Below, piece after piece: positions 30,770-37,787 of a stretch of 51,940 bases of DNA; within the stretch, counting starts at the first letter, position 1, and each line of letters starts with the position of its first letter. This stretch comes from an uncultured Pelagibacteraceae bacterium (GTDB taxonomy: Bacteria; Pseudomonadota; Alphaproteobacteria; Pelagibacterales; Pelagibacteraceae), in NCBI GenBank assembly GCA_902598595.1, contig CACKCD010000003.1, positions 1 to 51,940 on the forward strand. Direction: 5' to 3'. Position numbers and translations under genes: made by a program. The notes under the pieces were generated by a model. The model was given only the letters and a program-made list of their open reading frames with translations. It searched no databases and was not told where the DNA came from.

Positions 30770-31339
30770 ATGATTATTTCTTCGATAGACAAAGTACCGT
30801 TAGAAAAATGTCCAGCATTAGTTCTTAATGCTGACTTTAGACCGTTAAGCTATTACCCTCTTTCATTATGGTGTTGGCAAGATGCAGTAAAATCAGTTTT
30901 TTTAAATCGAGTGAGCATTGTTTCAAATTATAAAAGAAAAATTAGAAGTCCATCTTTTGAAATGAACTTACCAAGCGTTATTGCTTTAAAAAATTTTATA
31001 AAACCATCTGAAAATCCTAATTTTACGAGATTCAATGTATTTTTAAGAGATAAATTTTCATGCCAGTATTGTGGAGATAAAAAAGATTTAACATTTGATC
31101 ATTTGTTGCCCAAGTCAAAAGGCGGACTTACAGACTGGAACAATGTAGTTACTGCTTGCTCGACATGTAATGTAAAAAAAGGTGGAAAACTTTATGAACA
31201 TTGTGATTTAAAATTAACAAATAAGCCATACGCTCCTACTGTTGAAGATTTGCATAAAAATGGAAGAAATTTTCCTCCAAATTTTCTTCATGAAAGTTGG
31301 ATGGACTACTTGTATTGGGATATTGAGCTAGAACCTTAA
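30770..31339 (+). CDS. HNH endonuclease family protein
   Basis: A 189-residue protein with an HNH nuclease fold in its second half: two zinc-knuckle pairs CQYCG and CSTCN flank LTFDHLLPKSKGGLTDWNNV, which holds the Asp-His and Asn of the motif. The N-terminal half (PALVLNADFRPLSYYPLSLW) is typical of a widespread chromosomal HNH family of unknown role. Nothing nearby suggests a phage, intron or toxin system. It ends exactly where the convergent coq7 gene ends. Confidence 0.85.
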   Translation: MIISSIDKVPLEKCPALVLNADFRPLSYYPLSLWCWQDAVKSVFLNRVSIVSNYKRKIRSPSFEMNLPSVIALKNFIKPSENPNFTRFNVFLRDKFSCQYCGDKKDLTFDHLLPKSKGGLTDWNNVVTACSTCNVKKGGKLYEHCDLKLTNKPYAPTVEDLHKNGRNFPPNFLHESWMDYLYWDIELEP

Positions 31340-31873
31340 TTAAATTTTTTCTGATATAGTAATTGCAATCCGAGAAGAAGTTTTAATTATTTTATCTAAA
31401 ACACCGAATAAACCTTTTTTGGTAGCTCCATTATCATAAGCAATATCTTTATGATCTAACTCATCTTGTCTAAATTTCATTATTTTTTCTTTTAATTTCT
31501 TTTCGTCTTTACCTAATTTGTATGTTTGATCTTTATAGTGACCGTCGATAACTTCTTCCACTGATGCAGTGCATAACATTGCTGCTTTTTCTCCTAGCAT
31601 AGCTGTTCCAAATCCCAAAGTAACACCCATTATATCCCACAATGGAAGTAATTTAGTTGGCTTTATATTTCTTTTTTTAATCTCACTATCGAAATATTCA
31701 TAATGTTCCCTTTCGTGTTCTTTCATTTCCTCTATCTTTCTTTTAAGAGAAGCATTTTGTTTAAAAGTTTTTAAAGCAAGTAGCTGACCTTCATAAATTT
31801 TGATAGCACCACGTTCACCTGCATGATCTACTCTTATTATTTCTTCTAAAGTTTTTTTATTTGTTTTGTCCAT
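31340..31873 (-). CDS. coq7: Demethoxyubiquinone hydroxylase Coq7
   Basis: Coq7 is a di-iron monooxygenase that performs the last hydroxylation of ubiquinone synthesis. The iron ligands are seen in RVDHAGERGAIKIYEGQ, EHEREHYEYFDSE, VEEVIDGHYKDQ and DELDHKDIAYD. Length is 177 residues. It overlaps the upstream dsbB gene by 17 bp and is transcribed with it. Confidence 0.93.
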   Translation of the reverse strand: MDKTNKKTLEEIIRVDHAGERGAIKIYEGQLLALKTFKQNASLKRKIEEMKEHEREHYEYFDSEIKKRNIKPTKLLPLWDIMGVTLGFGTAMLGEKAAMLCTASVEEVIDGHYKDQTYKLGKDEKKLKEKIMKFRQDELDHKDIAYDNGATKKGLFGVLDKIIKTSSRIAITISEKI

Positions 31874-32342
31874 AATTTTTAATAACTTTTAGCATAATAC
31901 CACTTAATAAGATTGATATAATTGTATTTATTGTAGCAAGAGAAAGCCCTAAAAGCCTAAAAGTAACATCTTTACAACTCACAACTGTTTTACTTTCCAG
32001 TTGTTTAAGAAGATCCTCTTTAGATAAATTTTCATTAGCGCTACCTAAATCACAAACTAAAGACTCGCTAAAAAAACCTTGTTCGATCCCTACATGATAA
32101 AAAGAGATTAAAGCTCCAAAAATAAAAAATAACATTACAATCCCAGCAATTACTTTCTCAAATTTTTTAATTATAAAGATCAAAGAAACCAAGATTATCG
32201 CAGAAATGTATGGAATTCTTTCAATTAGGCACAAGTTACAAGGTTTGTGTCCTAGTATGTATTGAATATAGTAAGCAATTACTAGAGAGAAAATACTAAA
32301 AGCTAAAATACCGTTTAAAATAAATTTATTATTATGCAACAT
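31857..32342 (-). CDS. dsbB: Disulfide bond formation protein DsbB
   Basis: DsbB reoxidises DsbA and passes electrons to quinone in the inner membrane. I place the start at the ATG at 32342, which overlaps the upstream stop as TAATG, and not at a longer in-frame start at 32408, because the added residues lie inside the previous gene. This gives 161 residues with four membrane helices. The first active Cys pair is HKPCNLCLIERIPY (Cys 35/38) and the second is Cys 97 and Cys 123 in the second periplasmic loop. Confidence 0.88.
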   Translation of the reverse strand: MLHNNKFILNGILAFSIFSLVIAYYIQYILGHKPCNLCLIERIPYISAIILVSLIFIIKKFEKVIAGIVMLFFIFGALISFYHVGIEQGFFSESLVCDLGSANENLSKEDLLKQLESKTVVSCKDVTFRLLGLSLATINTIISILLSGIMLKVIKNYGQNK

Positions 32343-32941
32343 TAAGTAAAAATTATGTACAGGACGACTGCTAAAATTACAATAAAGATTCCAGTTATAG
32401 TAAACCATATCGCACCTTTTTTCTCAATGAAGTCACCAAATTTTTTACCAAAAAGAAACGTAAAATAAGAAACTAAGAAAAATCTGAGCCCTCGGGTAAA
32501 TAAGCAAATGAAAAAGAATACTGGTAGGTTATAAGCAATAACTCCACTTGTTATGGTGAAAACTTTAAAAGGAAGAGGAGTAAATCCTGCTAGGAACATT
32601 ATACCTAACCAAGCTAGAAAACCTCCTTTTGTCGACATCTTATCTTGCATCTCAAAAACTTTTTCCTCATAACCGTAAAATTCAATAATCACCATTGAAG
32701 CATCAAGAAAAAAAACTCCCAGCATGTATCCAAATAATCCGCCCAATACGGAACCAGTAGTAGCAATTAAAAAAATTTTAAGATAATCCTCTTTTTTAGC
32801 CACTACCATCGGTACAATCATTAGATCTGGTGGAACCGGGAAAAAAAAACTTTCTATAAAAGCAACGAAACCCAATAAAGGCTTAGAAAATTTATGTCTA
32901 GCAAGCTCTACGCATCTATCGTATAATTTTTTTAAAATCAT
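32342..32941 (-). CDS. YqaA/DedA-type (VTT domain) membrane protein
   Basis: An integral membrane protein with the family block FVAFIESFFFPVPPDLMIVPMV, then GSVLGGLFGYMLGVFF and AGFTPLPFKVFTITSGV. Related DedA/YqaA proteins have been linked to lipid transport and envelope homeostasis. I prefer the ATG at 32941 (MILKKLYDRCVELARH, the usual start of this family) over an in-frame ATG at 32992. This start overlaps the start codon of the divergent gene in a shared CATG. Length from this start is 199 residues. It is translationally coupled to dsbB. Confidence 0.85.
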   Translation of the reverse strand: MILKKLYDRCVELARHKFSKPLLGFVAFIESFFFPVPPDLMIVPMVVAKKEDYLKIFLIATTGSVLGGLFGYMLGVFFLDASMVIIEFYGYEEKVFEMQDKMSTKGGFLAWLGIMFLAGFTPLPFKVFTITSGVIAYNLPVFFFICLFTRGLRFFLVSYFTFLFGKKFGDFIEKKGAIWFTITGIFIVILAVVLYIIFT

Positions 32942-33125
32942 GAATTTAAAATGCACAATACTTAGGTACCTGGCAAGTTTAATATTATCCACCGTAGTTA
33001 TATATGCAATCGTGATTATTGCAGGGTTATTTGGAGCTGATTACGGCTTTTCTCCCGGAGAAACATTTATCATTTGGATACTAATGGCAATTTTAATTAA
33101 TCAAAGTGTTACTTGGAAAAAATGA
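32940..33125 (+). CDS. Small two-helix membrane protein of unknown function
   Basis: The 61-codon ORF has two hydrophobic helices (about 9-30 and 42-57) separated by GADYGFSPGET and a short basic end, VTWKK. No family is recognised. Evidence that it is real: its TGA stop overlaps the ATG of the next gene (ATGA), the form of a coupled gene pair. Evidence against: its ATG overlaps the start of the divergent YqaA gene, and there is no clear ribosome site. Confidence 0.55.
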   Translation: MNLKCTILRYLASLILSTVVIYAIVIIAGLFGADYGFSPGETFIIWILMAILINQSVTWKK

Positions 33126-34138
33126 ACGATCCGATTGATTTAAAAACTAAAAAAATAATACCAAAAGTAGAAAATAAGTTTCAAAAATCTCTAGTCCTAG
33201 AAAGTCTTGAACAAAATATACTTTCTCACTGGGATACATGGGGTAAATTTCAACAAGCTTGGACTAGTCGAGCTTATAAATCCTTTAAAGATTTAGATAA
33301 GTATGTAGTTCTAATATATTTAATAAGAAATAATTGGATGACTTTATCTGGCAAATTTCAATATCAATCGATGGATGAATTTTATGAAACAGAAGGAGTT
33401 ACTATAGAAAAAATTAACTTAATTCAAATATCAAATGATCTCAATATCCCAAAAGAAACTATTAGAAGAAAAGTTAATGAACTACAAGAATCTAATATTC
33501 TTAAAAGAGAAGGAAAGTCTATTATATTTAATAGAAAAGGAATAGAAACTCAAAAACCAAATGACATGATCGAACTACTGTCAATATTTATTGAAAAAAA
33601 ATCAAAAATGTTACACGGTAAAGAATGGTTTGGCGAACACCTGGAAAAAGATTATATTAAAGCATTTGTAAAGAAATATTTTACAATAGTTTGGTTAAGA
33701 TTTTTTAGAATGCAAATACCTTTTTTAACAAGACATAGAACAGTTTTTGGGGATCTAGAAACTTGGATAGTCTGGGGGAATATAGGTCTTAGTCATCAAT
33801 ATCAATTAGCAAAAGCGGCTGAAAGAAATTTAATAACTTCAGAAATTACACTTAAAAGTTATTATTCAAATGTCGCAGATGTGAAAATTGATAGGGGGGT
33901 AAATGCTTCATCAATAGCTGATATTTCGTCAATACCCAGGGCAACAGTAATTAGAAAATTAAAATGGTTAGTTTCACAAAAAGCTATTAAAAAAAATAAA
34001 AATTTAGAATATCAAATGACAAAAGGCGGCAAACTAAATAAAAAAATTTCAGAGAATTTTTTGTTAAATCAGCACAGTGTTGCTGAATTTTTAACTGATA
34101 TTTTTGATTTAATGAAAAATTCGCAATTTAAATTATAA
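33122..34138 (+). CDS. Putative regulator with two winged-helix domains
   Basis: I do not recognise a named family. The 338-residue protein contains two similar helix-turn-helix/wing segments: residues about 95-138 (ISNDLNIPKETIRRKVNELQ, then ILKREGKSIIF) and 260-302 (SIADISSIPRATVIRKLKWL, then AIKKNKNLEYQMT). This spacing resembles a duplicated MarR/GntR-like winged helix. Between them lies a helical, aromatic-rich region. I use the ATG at 33122, which overlaps the stop of the small membrane protein, rather than a TTG at 33113. It is probably a DNA-binding regulator; target and ligand are unknown. Confidence 0.75.
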   Translation: MNDPIDLKTKKIIPKVENKFQKSLVLESLEQNILSHWDTWGKFQQAWTSRAYKSFKDLDKYVVLIYLIRNNWMTLSGKFQYQSMDEFYETEGVTIEKINLIQISNDLNIPKETIRRKVNELQESNILKREGKSIIFNRKGIETQKPNDMIELLSIFIEKKSKMLHGKEWFGEHLEKDYIKAFVKKYFTIVWLRFFRMQIPFLTRHRTVFGDLETWIVWGNIGLSHQYQLAKAAERNLITSEITLKSYYSNVADVKIDRGVNASSIADISSIPRATVIRKLKWLVSQKAIKKNKNLEYQMTKGGKLNKKISENFLLNQHSVAEFLTDIFDLMKNSQFKL

Positions 34139-34152
34139 ATTTCAATTAAATA

Positions 34153-34998
34153 ATGGAAATAGCAAAATCAATAGCTCCTGTTTGTCTAGCGATAATAATG
34201 TTCGGTTTAGGTCTTGGCTTAACTATTTCAGATTTCACTAGAGTTGTAAAAAATCCAAGAGACTTTTTCGTTGGCTTTATCTGTCAGGTTATTTTACTTC
34301 CAATTATAGCTTTTCTGCTAATACAAATTATTTCACTTCCTATTGAAATAGCTATGGGGGTCATGATAATTGCAGCAGCTCCAGGAGGTGTAACCTCAAA
34401 TATTTTAACTAAATTCGCTGATGGAGATGTTGCTTTATCAGTAAGTTTAACAGCAATTGTAAGTTTATTATCTGTTTTAATAGTTCCATTGATTATTTTT
34501 AATTCTGCAGATTTTTTAGGCATAGAAATTATAAAGGAAATATCAATGTTTAATATAGCCACAAAAATGTTTTTTGTAGTAACTATTCCAGTTATTTTTG
34601 GAATGATTGTTAGAAGTTTAATGACTGATTTTATTGTCTCCAAAACTCTTATTATCCAAAGACTGTCAGTAACTTTATTCTTAGTCGTATTTATTTCAAT
34701 TTGGATAGAGGAATGGGATAGAATTGTTTCTTTTATTACTAGAGCAGGTTTAATAGCTTTAATTTTAAATATGACAATGATTTTTGTAGGATATTATGTT
34801 GCAAAATTTTGGACCTCAGGTATTGCGCAAAGAAAATGTATTTCTTTAGAATGTGGCTTACAAAACGGAACTTTAGCAATAGTAGTAGCTACCCAATTAT
34901 TTAATGATATTGTATATATGGTTCCTACTGCAGCTTATGCTTTAGTAATGTTTACAACATCTATATTTTTTGTTCTCATAGTAAGAAAAATCAATTAG
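34153..34998 (+). CDS. Bile acid:sodium symporter (BASS) family transporter
   Basis: A 281-residue inner-membrane protein with about nine or ten helices. The block IMFGLGLGLTISDFTRV and the AAAPGGVTSNILTKFADGDV motif are typical of BASS proteins, as is ECGLQNGTLAIVVATQLF, which matches the second core-domain crossing. Family members carry organic acids or small organic anions with sodium; the substrate here is not known. It starts 14 bases after the regulator-like gene and is followed after 12 bases by a tRNA. Confidence 0.85.
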   Translation: MEIAKSIAPVCLAIIMFGLGLGLTISDFTRVVKNPRDFFVGFICQVILLPIIAFLLIQIISLPIEIAMGVMIIAAAPGGVTSNILTKFADGDVALSVSLTAIVSLLSVLIVPLIIFNSADFLGIEIIKEISMFNIATKMFFVVTIPVIFGMIVRSLMTDFIVSKTLIIQRLSVTLFLVVFISIWIEEWDRIVSFITRAGLIALILNMTMIFVGYYVAKFWTSGIAQRKCISLECGLQNGTLAIVVATQLFNDIVYMVPTAAYALVMFTTSIFFVLIVRKIN

Positions 34999-35010
34999 AT
35001 TACTAAAAAA

Positions 35011-35097
35011 GGGCGAATGGTGGAACTGGTAGACGCGCCGGACTCAAAATCCGGTGGTAGCAATGCCTTGAGAGTTCGAGTCTCTCTTCGCCCACCA
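35011..35097 (+). tRNA. tRNA-Leu (anticodon CAA), CCA encoded
   Basis: The acceptor GGGCGAA (35011-35017) pairs with TTCGCCC before the A-CCA end (35094-35097). The anticodon stem CCGGA/TCCGG encloses the loop CTCAAAA, giving anticodon CAA at 35045-35047, which reads UUG. The long variable arm (GGTAGCAATGCC) and the GGTTCGAG-type T-arm (GAGTTCGAGTCTC) confirm a class II leucine tRNA. It lies between two protein genes on the same strand with no obvious promoter of its own. Confidence 0.96.
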
Positions 35098-35101
35098 AAT
35101 T

Positions 35102-36778
35102 ATGGATGTAAGTAAATTAAACAGTTTAGTTGAACTTTATTTTAAAAAAATAGAGGAAGTTAATGGTAAACAACCATTTTTAAGGTGGTTAAAACCAGAG
35201 AAACCAACTTATAATTGGGAAGATATCACTCAAAGAATTTTTAAATTAACTACAAAAATTAAATCGTTAATTAATGAGAGAGATAGATGTTTAATATTAT
35301 CTGAGAATAGACCTTATTGGCTAATGACTGACATTGCTATTATGAATGCTGGAGGTATTTCAGTTCCGATATTTACAACTTATTCTGCAAATGATTATGA
35401 GTACATTTTAAATGATTGTAAGCCTTCTTTGATATTTGTGTCAAACCAGGATCAATTTAACAAAATAAAAAAATTTATTAATAAAGATGTCAAAAAAATA
35501 ATATCATTCGAGAAAATTGATACAGACAGTTTATTAATTGAAGAAATACTTGATAAAGAAATTAATGAAAAAATCATAAATAAAAATTTAAAAAGAAATA
35601 TGCCAGCATGTATAATTTATACTTCAGGTACTTCAGGAAATCCAAAAGGAGTAGTGTTAAGTCATGGAGGTATTTTATCAAATTGCGAGGGCGCAGTTGA
35701 GTTACTAGAAACTTTAACTAAAAAAAAGGATCCGGTATTTTTAACTTGGCTACCTTTGTCGCATTCGTATGAGCACACAGTTCAGTTTATACAAATTATA
35801 GTTGGTGCAAAAGTTTTTTATGCAGAAAGTTTAGAAAAACTAATTTCTAATATGCAGGTTGCTAAACCCACAATAATGACAGCTGTTCCAAGGTTTTATC
35901 AAAACCTTTATACAAAAATAAATATGAATTTCGAAAAACAAACTGGCTTAAAAAAAAAATTAATACATAAAACCCTGGAGCTTGGAATAAAAAAACTCAA
36001 AAAAGATAAGTTAAATTTTATAGAAAAAAGCATTAATTTTTTATGTGAAAAATTAGTGCGAAAAAAAGTGCAAAAACAATTTGGAGGAAATCTTCAAACC
36101 TTTGTATCTGGTGGAGGGGCACTAGATCAAAAAATAGGTGAATTTTTAAACGCTATAGGACTGCCCACCCTTCAAGGATATGGACTGACAGAGGCTTCTC
36201 CAGTAGTAAGTTGTAATTTACCAGATATGGTAAAGGTTGAAACTGTAGGACCAGCTTTTAGAACAAATAAAGTTAAAATAGCTGAAGATGGAGAAATTTT
36301 AGTTAAAGGAGAAAATGTAATGTTGGGCTATTGGAATAAAAAAGAAGAAACAGATAAAGTCATAAAAGATGGTTGGTTGCATACTGGTGATATAGGTGAG
36401 TTAGATCAAAATAATTATTTAAAAATAACTGATAGAAAAAAAGATATTATAGTTAACCTCGGAGGCGATAATATCTCTCCAAGTAAAATAGAAAATATTT
36501 TGTGTTTGAATGAATCTATTAAACAATCTTTTGTTTATGGAGATAAAAAGAATTATCTAGTAGCATTAATTGTTGTAGAAAAAGATACAAATAAAGAAAA
36601 AATTAACAAAATTTTAGAAAATATTAATAAAAACTTAAGTTTAATTGAAAAAATAAAAAAATTTATTTTAATTTATGAAGAATTTACAATCAATAATGGA
36701 ATGTTAACACCGACTTTAAAGTTAAGAAGAAAAGATATAGTTAAAAATTATAAACAACAATTAGAAAATCTTTATTGA
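35102..36778 (+). CDS. Long-chain acyl-CoA synthetase (AMP-forming)
   Basis: This enzyme activates fatty acids to acyl-CoA through an acyl-AMP. Family motifs are IIYTSGTSGNPKGVVLSH (residues about 169-186), LPLSHSYEHTVQF, LQGYGLTEASPVVSCN, DGWLHTGDIGELD and DRKKDIIVNLGGDNISPSKIE. The 558 residues are full length for the FadD15-like group. The ATG is only four bases after the CCA end of tRNA-Leu, so there is no room for a normal ribosome site outside the tRNA. Confidence 0.92.
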   Translation: MDVSKLNSLVELYFKKIEEVNGKQPFLRWLKPEKPTYNWEDITQRIFKLTTKIKSLINERDRCLILSENRPYWLMTDIAIMNAGGISVPIFTTYSANDYEYILNDCKPSLIFVSNQDQFNKIKKFINKDVKKIISFEKIDTDSLLIEEILDKEINEKIINKNLKRNMPACIIYTSGTSGNPKGVVLSHGGILSNCEGAVELLETLTKKKDPVFLTWLPLSHSYEHTVQFIQIIVGAKVFYAESLEKLISNMQVAKPTIMTAVPRFYQNLYTKINMNFEKQTGLKKKLIHKTLELGIKKLKKDKLNFIEKSINFLCEKLVRKKVQKQFGGNLQTFVSGGGALDQKIGEFLNAIGLPTLQGYGLTEASPVVSCNLPDMVKVETVGPAFRTNKVKIAEDGEILVKGENVMLGYWNKKEETDKVIKDGWLHTGDIGELDQNNYLKITDRKKDIIVNLGGDNISPSKIENILCLNESIKQSFVYGDKKNYLVALIVVEKDTNKEKINKILENINKNLSLIEKIKKFILIYEEFTINNGMLTPTLKLRRKDIVKNYKQQLENLY

Positions 36779-36909
36779 TTAGTTAATAAATTACTAATTA
36801 AATTGCTTAAAAAAACATTGATATTACTAACTTTTTTTAAATTTAATTAAATATTAAATTTTTGATTAATTTTTTAAATTTGAAACAATAATTACAAATT
36901 ATTTAATAA
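36779..36909. other. A+T-only spacer with a weak hairpin
   Basis: About 130 bp of almost pure A/T between the acyl-CoA synthetase and the small basic gene. AAATTTAAT (36839-36847) and ATTAAATTT (36853-36861) form a 9-bp stem with a 5-base loop, followed by T-rich sequence. It might weakly end the upstream transcript. I see no gene in it. Confidence 0.4.
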
Positions 36910-36937
36910 TTGACATGAATACTAAATTAATTAAAGT
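36910..36937 (+). promoter_or_regulatory. Predicted sigma-70 promoter of the basic-peptide gene
   Basis: A perfect TTGACA (36910-36915) is followed after 16 bases by TAAAGT (36932-36937). A transcript would start near 36944, about 45 bases before the ATG. Chance boxes are common in such A+T-rich DNA, but an exact -35 at this position before an SD, a short ORF and a terminator is suggestive. Confidence 0.55.
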
Positions 36938-36988
36938 TTAAATTAACAAACGAATCATTAAGATTTGTTTAAAACAAGGGAGAATAAG

Positions 36989-37060
36989 ATGGCTAAACGT
37001 AGAAGAAAAAAAGCTAAAAAAGCTAAAAAAGCTAAGAGAAGAAGAAAAAGAAGAAGATAG
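36989..37060 (+). CDS. 23-residue Lys/Arg-rich peptide
   Basis: An ATG with a good Shine-Dalgarno (AAGGGAGA at 36976-36983, five bases before the ATG) opens a 23-codon ORF ending in TAG. The product begins MAKRRRKKA, continues with KKA repeats and ends KRRRKRRR: 19 of 23 residues are Lys or Arg, the rest Met and Ala. A strong terminator begins 11 bases after the stop, so the gene looks like a complete one-gene transcription unit. I recognise no family. Such a polycation would bind RNA or DNA; a ribosome-associated or nucleoid role is inference. The middle is three copies of the 9-base unit AAAAAAGCT. Confidence 0.78.
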   Translation: MAKRRRKKAKKAKKAKRRRKRRR

Positions 37061-37071
37061 TTTCGCTTTTT

Positions 37072-37111
37072 AAAACGCCCTTTTTAATTATTCTTTTAGA
37101 AAGGGCGTTTT
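37072..37111 (+). terminator. Strong intrinsic terminator, possibly bidirectional
   Basis: AAAACGCCCTTT (37072-37083) pairs with AAAGGGCGTTTT (37100-37111) in a 12-bp stem around a 16-base loop; T-rich sequence continues on the plus strand. It ends the basic-peptide transcript. It lies five bases after the carD stop on the minus strand, where only a short T-run follows, so it may also stop the carD operon. Confidence 0.88.
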
Positions 37112-37115
37112 TTTA

Positions 37116-37781
37116 TTACACGCTTTCTAAACTTACAGTCCTTCCAAGTGCTTTATCCATTTTTTTCTGAACATCCTCAGGACTAACTTTTAATACTGCT
37201 TCGAATTCTGATTTTAATCTTTCATAAGCTTTTTCAAAAAGCTGTCTTTCAGAATAAGATTGATCAGCAATAATATCTGTATTTTTATTTAAGTCTTTTA
37301 CAACTTCAGCAAGCTCATAGATTTTTCCTGAGTTGATCTTTTGATCGTATTCTTGCGCTCTTCTACTCCACATTGTTCTTTTGATTTTGGGCTTAGTTTT
37401 TAAAATAGAAATACATTTATTAATCTGATTGATAGATGATATGGGTCTAAGTTTAGATTGCTGATTAATAGGGACGGTCAGAGTTAATTTTTCTTTTTCA
37501 ATAAATATTTTGTAGAATTGTATATCTATCTGCCCAATAGTTGCTTTTTCGACAGCAGTTATTTTTCCTACTCCATGTTTCGGATAAACTACATAATCTT
37601 TCAAATTATAAATACGTTTTTCAGTTGGTTGTTTTTTAATTTTCTTTATCTCTGGTTTTTCGTCTGGACTATTATTAAATGTTTTTTTATCAGAAGCTTT
37701 TATGCTTGGGTTTATTTTAGTTATCTTTTTTTTAAGAATTTTAGTTTTTTTAGTTTTTTTGATTTTTTTCTTTTTTGGCAT
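37116..37781 (-). CDS. carD: CarD-family transcription regulator with Lys-rich N-terminal extension
   Basis: CarD binds RNA polymerase beta and stabilises open promoter complexes. The RNAP-interacting domain starts at LKDYVVYPKHGVGKITAVE (about residues 61-79) and the helical DNA-contacting domain follows, with RRAQEYDQKINSGKIYELAEV and the C-terminal block LFEKAYERLKSEFEAVLKV. At 221 residues it is longer than most CarD proteins (about 150-170) because of some 55 N-terminal residues that are mostly Lys and Thr and look disordered. It is last in helicase-TerB-fdxA-carD, a neighbourhood typical of alphaproteobacteria. Confidence 0.9.
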   Translation of the reverse strand: MPKKKKIKKTKKTKILKKKITKINPSIKASDKKTFNNSPDEKPEIKKIKKQPTEKRIYNLKDYVVYPKHGVGKITAVEKATIGQIDIQFYKIFIEKEKLTLTVPINQQSKLRPISSINQINKCISILKTKPKIKRTMWSRRAQEYDQKINSGKIYELAEVVKDLNKNTDIIADQSYSERQLFEKAYERLKSEFEAVLKVSPEDVQKKMDKALGRTVSLESV

Positions 37782-37787
37782 ATTTAT

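Noticed and set aside
30770-31339. HNH gene as a homing endonuclease or toxin module
   Set aside because: No intron, intein, immunity gene or repeat nearby; the sequence fits a common chromosomal HNH family.
32343-32408. Longer DsbB start at 32408
   Set aside because: The added residues are read from the end of the YqaA gene and do not resemble a DsbB N-terminus; the ATG at 32342 overlaps the stop codon as TAATG.
33113-33121. TTG start three codons upstream for the double winged-helix protein
   Set aside because: The ATG at 33122 overlaps the stop of the upstream ORF in the typical ATGA form and is preceded by GGA; the TTG adds nothing conserved.
36779-36909. Replication origin or attachment site in the A/T-only spacer
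   Set aside because: No DnaA boxes, direct repeats or integrase; plain A+T-rich spacer. The tRNA-Leu nearby has no duplicated 3' end or integrase gene.
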